Assembly: GCA_020430865.1 (NCBI GenBank)
Contig: JAGQIY010000348.1
Coordinates: 1 to 8,443 of the forward strand
Reading direction: 5' to 3'
DNA: 8,443 nt
From: Myxococcales bacterium
GTDB lineage: Bacteria; Myxococcota; Polyangia; Polyangiales; Polyangiaceae
Shown: piece after piece, positions 1 to 4,845 of the stretch
Position numbering within the stretch: the first letter of the stretch is position 1
How the letters are laid out: each line of letters opens with the position of its first letter
Position numbers and translations under genes: made by a program
Notes under the pieces: model-generated
What the model was told of the DNA's origin: nothing
The model's input: only the letters and a program-made list of their open reading frames with translations
Database searches by the model: none

Positions 1-604
1 CGCCGGGCGAGGCGTTGCGCCGCCGGTTCTTCGCGAGGTGATGCGTCACCACGACCGCGAGCTCGAAGCGGCGTTGAAGTGTGCGCAGGTAGCCGAAGAG
101 CTCGGCGACGTGGCCCGAGTAGCTCTCAGCACCCGAGTGGAGACGCACCAGCGGATCGAGCACGAGCAGCTGCGGTCGGCGAGCGCGCAGGAGCGCCTCG
201 AGACGGGCGCGGTCGGCTGCTTCGTCGAGCTGCAGTCGGTCGGCCGTGATGAGGTCGATCGGTAACCGCCCGAGCTCGAGCTGCTCGGCCCGGCAGAGCG
301 ACTCGACGCGATCGCGAATCACCCGAGCGTCGTCCTCGGCAGGAAAGAGAAGCACCCTGCCCGGAGCCGGGACGTGGAACTGCCCGAGGACCGGCGTTCC
401 GGATGCGACCCCCACCGCAAGCGCCAACGCGACCCAGGTCTTCCCCGTCTTCGGCGTCGAGGCGAGGACCGCGATGCTGGACCTCGAGAGGAGTCCCTCG
501 ACGAGCCACCGCTCACCCTCCGGCATCGGCTCGATGTCCGAGAGTGGTAGGAACGGGAGACTCGGGTCGGCGTCGTCTTGGTCGGTCGTCTGTCCCTCGA
601 GCAT
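1..604 (-). CDS. RepA-like RecA-fold ATPase/helicase (AAA_25 type), C-terminus cut by window edge
   Basis: The 201 visible residues form the N-terminal part of a RecA-fold ATPase resembling the hexameric RepA helicase of IncQ plasmids (AAA_25 family). Visible motifs are Walker A STPKTGKTW (residues 49-57), a segment LLFPAEDDARVIRDRV (85-100) containing the usual catalytic acid-type EDD, Walker B LLVLDPL (146-152) and VVVTHH (184-189), which matches the conserved histidine pair of these proteins. The family unwinds DNA at the replication fork, or serves as a general plasmid or phage ATPase. It is the third gene of a leftward cluster after parA. The ATG at 604 is the first ATG of the frame but has no convincing Shine-Dalgarno sequence; a GTG at 661 is possible. 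The frame is open back to the stop of the upstream gene at 722-724. The stop codon lies outside the window. The assignment as a RepA/AAA_25-type ATPase is firm; its role in replication is inferred from context. Confidence 0.85.
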   Translation of the reverse strand, partial: MLEGQTTDQDDADPSLPFLPLSDIEPMPEGERWLVEGLLSRSSIAVLASTPKTGKTWVALALAVGVASGTPVLGQFHVPAPGRVLLFPAEDDARVIRDRVESLCRAEQLELGRLPIDLITADRLQLDEAADRARLEALLRARRPQLLVLDPLVRLHSGAESYSGHVAELFGYLRTLQRRFELAVVVTHHLAKNRRRNASPG

Positions 605-640
605 CGGGGTTGCTGGTCGTTCCGGAGTCGTTCCCCAAGA

Positions 641-724
641 TGTTCCCGGGCACTCCCCCACCCCTGCAAGGAACAACTCGGAAGTCGGTGTCCCGGGAGA
701 AGCGGCGGCGTTGTCCCGGGACTA
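641..724. repeat. Second cluster of TGTCCCGGG motifs between two cluster genes
   Basis: The 117-bp gap between the genes at 722-1333 and 1-604 holds three copies of a TCCCGGG-centred motif. They are TGTTCCCGGGCAC (641-653), TGTCCCGGGAGAAGC (689-703) and TTGTCCCGGGACTA (711-724). The middle copy shares 15 identical bases with 2510-2524 in the main array near the initiator gene. The last copy overlaps the stop codon of the upstream gene. These are probably binding sites of the same protein that binds the main array; this is inference from sequence identity only. Confidence 0.6.
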
Positions 725-1333
725 CTCGCTCTCGCGTTCGCGAGCGAGTTCGCGTTCGACGCGAGCCCGCATCTCGGCCCAGCGCTCCTCGACGTAGAGG
801 TCACCGAGGGCGTCAAAGTAGATGTCGGAGAGGGTCTCGATGAAGTCGCGAGCCGTGTCCGACCCCCAGTGTCCGCGCGGGCGCAGCCTGGAGTACTGGC
901 CGAGGTGGTGCACCCGCTCGATCAGGTGGGCCGAGGCCTGCAGGAACTCCGAGGCGCTCGCGTCCTCCTGCGGACCGGCGTCGCGCAGCGACGAGACGAT
1001 GCGCTTGATCTTCTGCTTGGTCGTTCCGTCGCAGCCGATCTCGATTCGCGGCGGTCGCCGTTTCGAGGCGGCCTCCGCCGCCGCTGCCTTCGGCTTCGGT
1101 GGCGGTTGCGGCGCTGCTTCCTTCTTCGCCGGGCGCGGGATGTCGACGACCTTCGGCTCAGCCGGAAGGTCACCGTTTCGCCGGGCCACCGGAGGGCGCG
1201 GTCGCTCGACAGGCTCAGCCCGGGGCGACTCGAGGTAGTGCCCGAGGTTCGCCGGGCCCTCGCCGTCGCCGCCGAGGCTCAGCCCTAGGTCGATGCCTAC
1301 GGGGAGGCCTGCCTTGTGGCGCTTGCCCGCCAT
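722..1333 (-). CDS. Unrecognised protein in the parA operon, candidate ParA partner
   Basis: This is a 203-residue protein that I cannot place in a named family. Its ATG lies 2 bp after the parA stop, so the two genes are almost certainly co-transcribed and translationally coupled. This is the usual position of a centromere-binding ParB-type partner. Residues 1-40 are glycine-rich with basic ends. Residues 41-95 are a proline/alanine/lysine-rich linker. Residues 95-145 (PRIEIGC, then TTKQKIKRIVSSLRDAG, then SASEFLQASAHLIERVHHL) have the spacing of a short strand followed by two helices and could be a ribbon-helix-helix-like DNA-binding unit. The C-terminus (160-203) is helical and highly charged. 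The canonical ParB motifs (GERR-like nucleotide-binding box, central HTH) are not visible. The partner role is inferred from position only. The stop codon overlaps a TTGTCCCGGGA motif. Confidence 0.75.
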   Translation of the reverse strand: MAGKRHKAGLPVGIDLGLSLGGDGEGPANLGHYLESPRAEPVERPRPPVARRNGDLPAEPKVVDIPRPAKKEAAPQPPPKPKAAAAEAASKRRPPRIEIGCDGTTKQKIKRIVSSLRDAGPQEDASASEFLQASAHLIERVHHLGQYSRLRPRGHWGSDTARDFIETLSDIYFDALGDLYVEERWAEMRARVERELARERESE

Positions 1334-1335
1334 GG

Positions 1336-2259
1336 CTAGCCCTCACCCACCACCAGGCGTCGCTCCTCGGTCGCCGCGTCGGGCCGGACGTGCTCAGGTG
1401 CCGGTGCCGCCGCGGTGGACCGCAGTAGGCGAGCCAGCATCGCGTCAGTCAGGGCCGCGTAGTCGTTCGCGGGCGCGTCGTCGGGCACGAGCTCGTAGAT
1501 CGTTTGCCCGTGGTACGGGCACTCGCCGAAGCGGATCGACTCGCGGATGAAGGGCTTGAGGAACTTCGAGCCGAAGCGACTCTCGAGCTGCTGCAGGGTC
1601 TCCTTGTGCAGCTTGGTGTTGTCGCGCACCCGCCCCACCACGATGCCGAGGAAGTCGAGCTCGGCGTTGTAGCGCTTCTTCGTGAGCCGAACCGTCTCCT
1701 CGAGCTTCTTGAAGCCCGAGAGGTCGAACTTGTTCGGCGTCATCGGCACGACGTAGGCGTCCGCCGCGGCGAGCGCGACGGTGAGTTCGAAGCCGAGCGA
1801 CGGCGGCGGATCGATGACGACCAGGTCGAACGATTCGTCGAGAGCCTGGAGCGCGGTGCGCAGGTTCATCCGCACCGCGTCCTTGCGTTCTTCTGCGGCG
1901 AGAGTCGAGAAGCCTTGCTCGAGTGACTGCTTGGCGATCTCGAGCTCGATGGTCGGTCCCGCGTTGCTCACCGAGGGGTTGCCCGCGATGAGGAACAGGT
2001 TGCCGCCGAAGCGGCCTGGAAGATCGATCAGCACCTGGTCGGCGCTCTTCTTCCCCAGGATCAGATCGAGCACGCTGAACTTGCCCTGGCGCGTGAGCTC
2101 CTCGGGCGAGAACCCGAAGAGCTCGGTCAGGTTGCACTGCCCGTCGAGGTCGACCAGCGCGGTCCGCTTGCCGCGAAGCGCGGCGCCCGCCGCGAGGTGC
2201 GCGGCCGTAGATGTCTTGGTAGCGCCGCCCTTTTGGTTGGCGCAGACGAGGACCTTCAT
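1336..2259 (-). CDS. parA: ParA-family plasmid partition ATPase
   Basis: ParA-type ATPases form ATP-dependent dimers on the nucleoid and move plasmid copies when stimulated by a centromere-bound partner. The 307-residue protein starts MKVLVCANQKGGATKT, with the deviant Walker A box KGGATKTS at residues 10-17 carrying the signature lysine. The switch segment LVDLDGQCNLTELFG (35-49) and Walker B FDLVVIDPPPSLG (144-156) follow, and VPMTPNKFDLSGFKKL (171-186) matches the family. There is no N-terminal HTH, so this is a short (type Ib-like or chromosomal-like) ParA. I chose the ATG at 2259 because a G-rich Shine-Dalgarno-like stretch (GGGGGTG) sits just upstream. A GTG at 2271 would add four residues but has no ribosome site. 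The C-terminal 30 residues are an alanine/proline-rich tail. It is first of a leftward cluster and is preceded by inverted repeats that could be its operator. Confidence 0.95.
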   Translation of the reverse strand: MKVLVCANQKGGATKTSTAAHLAAGAALRGKRTALVDLDGQCNLTELFGFSPEELTRQGKFSVLDLILGKKSADQVLIDLPGRFGGNLFLIAGNPSVSNAGPTIELEIAKQSLEQGFSTLAAEERKDAVRMNLRTALQALDESFDLVVIDPPPSLGFELTVALAAADAYVVPMTPNKFDLSGFKKLEETVRLTKKRYNAELDFLGIVVGRVRDNTKLHKETLQQLESRFGSKFLKPFIRESIRFGECPYHGQTIYELVPDDAPANDYAALTDAMLARLLRSTAAAPAPEHVRPDAATEERRLVVGEG

Positions 2260-2276
2260 GGTCACCCCCACACGTG

Positions 2277-2325
2277 CCGGTTCTGGAGTTGTCGGAACCG
2301 GTGCCTAACCGCCCAGCCAGGCACC
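2277..2325. promoter_or_regulatory. Two overlapping inverted repeats upstream of parA (operator or parS candidate)
   Basis: Two perfect 7-bp inverted repeats lie back to back in the parA leader. The first is CCGGTTC (2277-2283) with GAACCGG (2295-2301), spacer 11 bp. The second is GGTGCCT (2300-2306) with AGGCACC (2319-2325), spacer 12 bp. Their centres are about 23.5 bp apart, close to two helical turns. Position between a possible promoter and the parA start suggests autoregulation or a centromere site. The binding protein is unknown. Confidence 0.5.
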
Positions 2326-2336
2326 TACCACCTTGG

Positions 2337-2365
2337 ACCGTACTGGGGTTGCCGAAGACCCGCAA
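2337..2365 (-). promoter_or_regulatory. Possible promoter of the parA operon
   Basis: On the minus strand, TTGCGG (2365-2360) is separated by exactly 17 bp from TACGGT (2342-2337). Only three of six positions match the sigma-70 consensus in each box, which is common in high-GC hosts but also arises by chance. A transcript would start near 2330, just upstream of the paired inverted repeats at 2277-2325, and would lead into parA. The first repeat-array unit (2374-2390) lies directly upstream. Confidence 0.3.
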
Positions 2366-2400
2366 GATCTTTTCCCGGCATACAGGGACACGGCGCCGCG

Positions 2401-2422
2401 TTGTCCCGGACTACAGGGACAA
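2401..2422 (+). repeat. 22-bp palindromic unit, exact inverted partner of 2608-2629
   Basis: This unit has TTGTCCC at its left end and GGGACAA at its right end around an 8-bp asymmetric centre (GGACTACA). Its exact reverse complement, all 22 bases, lies at 2608-2629. It appears to merge the TTGTCCC-plus-TGTA half of the main unit with the reversed CCGGGACAA half. Confidence 0.85.
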
Positions 2423-2607
2423 GTGCTGCGAGCGACCGGCGAGCGGGTGAAGCATGCGCCCGCGGCGACGTCCAGCCTCTCCCTGTATACCGGCATGACC
2501 GCCGAGGCTTGTCCCGGGAGAAGCCCAGCGCGCGTGCCGAAGAGCCACCCCACCGTGGTGACACTCACCCCCACCGTGTCCCTGTATACCGGGTTGTGTG
2601 GAAACCG

Positions 2608-2629
2608 TTGTCCCTGTAGTCCGGGACAA
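2608..2629 (-). repeat. 22-bp palindromic unit, inverted copy of 2401-2422
   Basis: Exact reverse complement of 2401-2422, with 185 bp between the two copies. Perfect conservation of the non-palindromic centre indicates selection on the whole 22 bp or a recent duplication by inversion. Confidence 0.85.
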
Positions 2630-2809
2630 GCGATGGTCATGGGGGCTACACGCGAAGCGGCGTCTTCGACGCGCGGATGCCGGTTCGGAGCATCGAAGGT
2701 CCAGCACGGGGCAACCTCGCACGCCTGAGACGACACGTCGCGTCGAGCACACGCGCCGCCCCGCGGGACGGTGGCCGCCCGCGGCGGCGCCAAAAAATCT
2801 TCGAGCCCG

Positions 2810-2858
2810 GACTCCCGGTATACAGGCAGTCGCCGCACGCTGTCGCAGTCCGGGAGTC
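2810..2858. repeat. Inverted repeat GACTCCCGG / CCGGGAGTC around a motif copy
   Basis: GACTCCCGG (2810-2818) and CCGGGAGTC (2850-2858) form a perfect 9-bp inverted repeat with a 31-bp spacer. The left arm overlaps a reversed GTATAC-type unit (CCCGGTATACAGG, 2814-2826). Possibly a paired binding site within the array. Confidence 0.55.
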
Positions 2859-2861
2859 GCT

Positions 2862-2911
2862 ATCCCTGTATACCGGCAGGTGGATACTCGGCATCCCTGT
2901 ATACCGGCAGG
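2862..2911 (+). repeat. Tandem direct repeat of the main array unit
   Basis: The 19-bp sequence ATCCCTGTATACCGGCAGG occurs identically at 2862-2880 and 2893-2911. The start-to-start distance is 31 bp, close to three helical turns, so proteins bound to both would face the same side of the DNA. This is the most iteron-like part of the array. Confidence 0.8.
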
Positions 2912-2992
2912 CCGACGACCGACTCTCGTTATCCCGGGACAGCCGAAACCCCTGGAGTATCGCGGCTTTGCTGGCTTGTCCCTGTAGTCTCC

Positions 2993-3038
2993 TTGTCCCT
3001 GTATACCGGTCATATTCAGTGCCGGCATACAGGGACAA
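2993..3038. repeat. Inverted pair of full array units
   Basis: TTGTCCCTGTATACCGG (2993-3009) faces CCGGCATACAGGGACAA (3022-3038) across a 12-bp spacer. The arms match at 16 of 17 positions; the single difference is the central A/G of GTATAC versus GTATGC. A further truncated direct copy, TTGTCCCTGTAGTCT, precedes it at 2976-2990. Confidence 0.8.
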
Positions 3039-3165
3039 TCAAGCGGGTGGGGGAGGTCTGCGGTTGTCCCGGGAGAACTGGTCGCTTCTCCCTGCATACA
3101 GGCATACAGGCACTCCAACCCCTTGCCAGCCCTCACTTTCCCTCTTGCCGCATCTCGCTCGAGGC

Positions 3166-3184
3166 GGTTCAACTAGATTGAACC
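3166..3184. repeat. Palindrome GGTTCAA-ctaga-TTGAACC
   Basis: This is a perfect 7-bp inverted repeat (3166-3172 and 3178-3184) with a 5-bp centre. It sits at the border between the repeat array and the stem-loop region upstream of the initiator gene. It has the form of a small repressor operator. A related but imperfect element lies at 3239-3260 (GGTCAAAC with GTTGAATCACC). Confidence 0.5.
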
Positions 3185-3235
3185 ACAATACCTTGGGTCA
3201 TCTCGTGGCGGGCGGCCACGAGACCAAGGTTGTGG
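3183..3235. other. Long interrupted stem-loop upstream of the initiator gene
   Basis: Three stacked helices can form. CCACAA (3183-3188) pairs with TTGTGG (3230-3235). CCTTGG (3191-3196) pairs with CCAAGG (3224-3229). CTCGTGG (3202-3208) pairs with CCACGAG (3216-3222) around a 7-nt loop. Bulges are TA and GTCAT on the left and A on the right, giving 19 paired bases in all. There is no T-run, so it is not an intrinsic terminator. It may be a primosome or single-strand origin structure, or an RNA structure in the rep leader. TGTGGATGG (3231-3239) is a weak DnaA-box-like match. Confidence 0.6.
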
Positions 3236-3303
3236 ATGGTCAAACTTCAGTTGAATCACCCCGGGAGGGGCAAGGCTTGGGATAGACGCGTAGCCACCTA
3301 ACG

Positions 3304-3329
3304 AAAAAAGCCAGCCTGGCAGGGCTGGC
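3304..3329 (-). terminator. Intrinsic terminator on the minus strand
   Basis: Read on the minus strand, the stem GCCAGCC/GGCTGGC (7 perfect pairs, 3329-3323 and 3316-3310) with a 6-nt loop is followed directly by six T residues (3309-3304). On the plus strand the same stem is followed by a pyrimidine-rich CTTCTTCT, so it may act weakly in that direction too. No minus-strand protein gene ends here, which points to a short RNA reading leftward. Confidence 0.75.
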
Positions 3330-3402
3330 CTTCTTCTGCTGGGCCTGGAACGCCCAAGCGGGAGCTGCAGAGCCGGAGCGGGTCACGTCCGGCGGTGTCA
3401 AC
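3304..3402 (-). ncRNA. Candidate antisense (countertranscribed) RNA in the rep leader
   Basis: A promoter-like pair at 3437-3409 and the terminator at 3329-3304 would define a minus-strand RNA of about 100 nt starting near 3402. Its length, terminator hairpin and position 120-220 bp ahead of the initiator start codon (3523) match countertranscribed RNAs that limit Rep synthesis in many plasmids. No protein frame with a ribosome site is seen in it. The function is inferred from layout; no known RNA family was recognised. Confidence 0.45.
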
Positions 3403-3432
3403 AACCACACAGTACCCGCTCCGACAGCTCCC
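3360..3432. other. Strong two-part stem-loop in the rep leader
   Basis: GGGAGCTG (3360-3367) pairs with CAGCTCCC (3425-3432) and CGGAGCGGGT (3374-3383) pairs with ACCCGCTCCG (3414-3423). This gives 18 perfect pairs around a 30-nt loop, with a 6-nt bulge on the left and 1 nt on the right. In the rep mRNA this would be a dominant fold. The right arm overlaps the antisense promoter and the antisense RNA would cover the loop and left arm, so pairing of the two RNAs could change the leader structure. Confidence 0.6.
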
Positions 3433-3437
3433 GTCAA
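3409..3437 (-). promoter_or_regulatory. Promoter candidate for the antisense RNA
   Basis: On the minus strand, TTGACG (3437-3432, five of six matches to TTGACA) and TACTGT (3414-3409, three of six, with the key TA...T positions) are exactly 17 bp apart. A transcript would begin around 3402 and end at the terminator at 3304. Confidence 0.5.
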
Positions 3438-3522
3438 CGGCGTTCGAGTTGCGCAGGTGGGGGACCTTTGTCTCTGCACCAACCTCGAAGCCTCCACTCC
3501 CGCCACTTGGGAGGGGTCGCCG

Positions 3523-4845
3523 ATGGAGCGGTCAGCAAGGCGCGCTTGGTGGAGCCAAGACGCGCAGACGAAGCCTCAAGGAGGCTATCGTCTGATCAAA
3601 GCACGGGACTTGTGTCTCGTCTGGACGTTCTTCGTCGCCGGGCGCATCTCGCGCCGGGCGATGAATGCCTACTTCGCCTGTCACGAGGTGCTCGAGCGTC
3701 GACGCTGGCTCGAAGCCGGTCGCACTCCGAAGTTCACCGCTGCCGAACTCGAGCGCTTGACCGGTGGGGGAGAGGGGAGCGCGCGACGTGCAGTGCGCGA
3801 GCTCGAGCGCGCGGGACTCCTTCGTGGCACCCGCACTGCTCTCGAGTTCCTCGCGCCCGAGGACGAGCCCGAGGACCTCGACGAGATGCTCGAAGCCCTC
3901 GGCGGTCGCTCCTCACTTGTTCCCGTACCCCGTCAGGTGCTGCGGCTGCTTGCGGGAACAACTCGCGTTCGAACCGCGACCATCCTCGGTCACATGCTTC
4001 GTCTCCTCCACGGTGGGGGACGCAGGTCGGTGCGCTGCACGGGACTCGTGAAGGCGTCCTGGATCGCCGAGACCTTCGGCGTGAGCGCGCGCGCGGTGAA
4101 GCGCGACCGCCGCGAACTCATCGAGCTCGGACTGCTCACGTCGGTCGAGACCCCGCAGTGGGTTCTCAACCGCCACGGCGCTCGCTTCACCTGGAACCTC
4201 GAGTGGTCGCGGCCGACCGCACCTGTGGAAAACTCCGTCGACGTGGGGGAGGGGACCACTCCGGTTTTGACACCGCCGACGCCGCAGAACGAGCCCGTCC
4301 TGTCACCCCCTATAGAAGTGAACAGGAATCTTCCTACGGAAGGTACACACCAGAACCCCGCTCCGCGGGCATCTGGTTCTTCCAAGAAGAAGCTCAAGAA
4401 GAGCACCCTCAAGCACATCGTGCTCGAGGACCTCCGCGACGACTCGCGGCTCCTCGCGCTCTTCGCCGAAGCCACGCGCAGCGAGCTCGTCTCGGGCAGC
4501 GAGGCCGAGCGACTGAGGTTCTTCTCCGCCGCCGAGCACGCGCTCGCCGTCGGCAGCCGAAACGCTCCGGGCCTCTTCGCCTGGCTGCTCCGCACGCAGC
4601 GCTTCGAGTTCTGCACTCAGGCCGACGAGGACTCCGCACACGCTCGCATCCGTCGAGCACACGAAGGCCGCGAGGAGCGGCCTGCAGCGAAGGTCCCTCG
4701 TGACCCGGTGACCGGAGAGCCGCGCCACGCCGAGCCGGCAGCCGCGGCAAACATCGTCGAGTCTCTACTTGCTCGATTTCGCTCCAACCTGGTGAACTCC
4801 TCGGACTCGAAGAAGGAGACCCGCTATGCGGCTACGGCGCCTTGA
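3523..4845 (+). CDS. Putative plasmid replication initiator with two winged-helix-like segments
   Basis: This 440-residue protein probably binds origin repeats and starts plasmid replication, judged from its layout and neighbours rather than a named family. The first winged-helix-like segment is at about 71-110 (FTAAELERLT, then SARRAVRELERAGLLRGT). A second is at about 150-206 (ASWIAETFGVSARAVKRDRRELIELGLL), followed by a wing-like VLNRHGARFTWNLEW. A Pro/Thr/Ser-rich linker (231-286) with a lysine cluster (288-293) leads to a helical C-terminal domain (about 295-380, with NAPGLFAWLLRTQRFEF). Two such DNA-binding units joined by a linker resemble the general plan of plasmid Rep proteins. The ATG at 3523 has GGGAGGGG six bases upstream. 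A CTG at 3592 with a perfect AAGGAGG is an alternative start. Its end overlaps the next gene by 20 bp. It could instead be a transcriptional regulator of the operon. Confidence 0.75.
   Translation: MERSARRAWWSQDAQTKPQGGYRLIKARDLCLVWTFFVAGRISRRAMNAYFACHEVLERRRWLEAGRTPKFTAAELERLTGGGEGSARRAVRELERAGLLRGTRTALEFLAPEDEPEDLDEMLEALGGRSSLVPVPRQVLRLLAGTTRVRTATILGHMLRLLHGGGRRSVRCTGLVKASWIAETFGVSARAVKRDRRELIELGLLTSVETPQWVLNRHGARFTWNLEWSRPTAPVENSVDVGEGTTPVLTPPTPQNEPVLSPPIEVNRNLPTEGTHQNPAPRASGSSKKKLKKSTLKHIVLEDLRDDSRLLALFAEATRSELVSGSEAERLRFFSAAEHALAVGSRNAPGLFAWLLRTQRFEFCTQADEDSAHARIRRAHEGREERPAAKVPRDPVTGEPRHAEPAAAANIVESLLARFRSNLVNSSDSKKETRYAATAP
3578..3594 (+). promoter_or_regulatory. Perfect Shine-Dalgarno before an in-frame CTG inside the initiator gene
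   Basis: AAGGAGG (3578-3584) lies 7 bp before an in-frame CTG (3592-3594), which would start LIKARDLCLVW. The CTG overlaps the TGA (3593-3595) of a 66-codon GTG-started frame at 3395-3595, in a CTGA stop-start arrangement. This could be an alternative or coupled start, but the ATG at 3523 is the safer call. Confidence 0.3.

Larger units (their letters stand above)
2374..3112. repeat. Iteron or centromere-like array of short motifs in mixed orientation
   Basis: No gene is supported here; forward and reverse frames only show repeated SLYTG/PVYR-like peptides that are translations of the repeats. The main unit is (T)TGTCCCTGTATACCGGCA. The core CCTGTATACCGG occurs exactly at 2482-2493, 2581-2592, 2865-2876, 2896-2907 and 2998-3009. 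Reversed or variant copies lie at 2374-2390, 2814-2826, 3022-3038 and 3091-3110. The heptamer TTGTCCC (either strand) starts at 2401, 2416, 2509, 2608, 2623, 2976, 2993, 3032 and 3064. A third form, TTGTCCCGGGAGAA, is identical at 2509-2522 and 3064-3077, with a relative at 2929-2941. The stretch 2630-2805 has no clear copy. Spacing is irregular. Lying between divergent parA and rep, the array is a candidate replication origin or parS; which of the two cannot be told from sequence. Confidence 0.8.

Noticed and set aside
722..1333. Annotation as parB
   Set aside because: Position fits, but no ParB sequence motif is visible, so the symbol was not used.
1504..2308. Plus-strand open frames opposite parA
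   Set aside because: Strong ParA homology on the other strand; the plus frames are shadows with no domain signature.
2374..3112. CRISPR array
   Set aside because: Repeats are short, vary in form, occur on both strands and have spacers from a few bases to almost 300; there are no cas genes.
2305..3285. Long open frames with repeated SLYTG, PVYR and GIQG peptides on both strands
   Set aside because: The repeats read open in several frames at once and the peptides are just translations of the DNA motif; no ribosome sites or domain pattern support coding.
4224..4232. DnaA box (TTTTCCACA on the minus strand) inside the initiator gene
   Set aside because: A single match inside coding sequence with no cluster; weaker variants at 2597-2605 and 3231-3239 are more plausibly placed but too degenerate to call.
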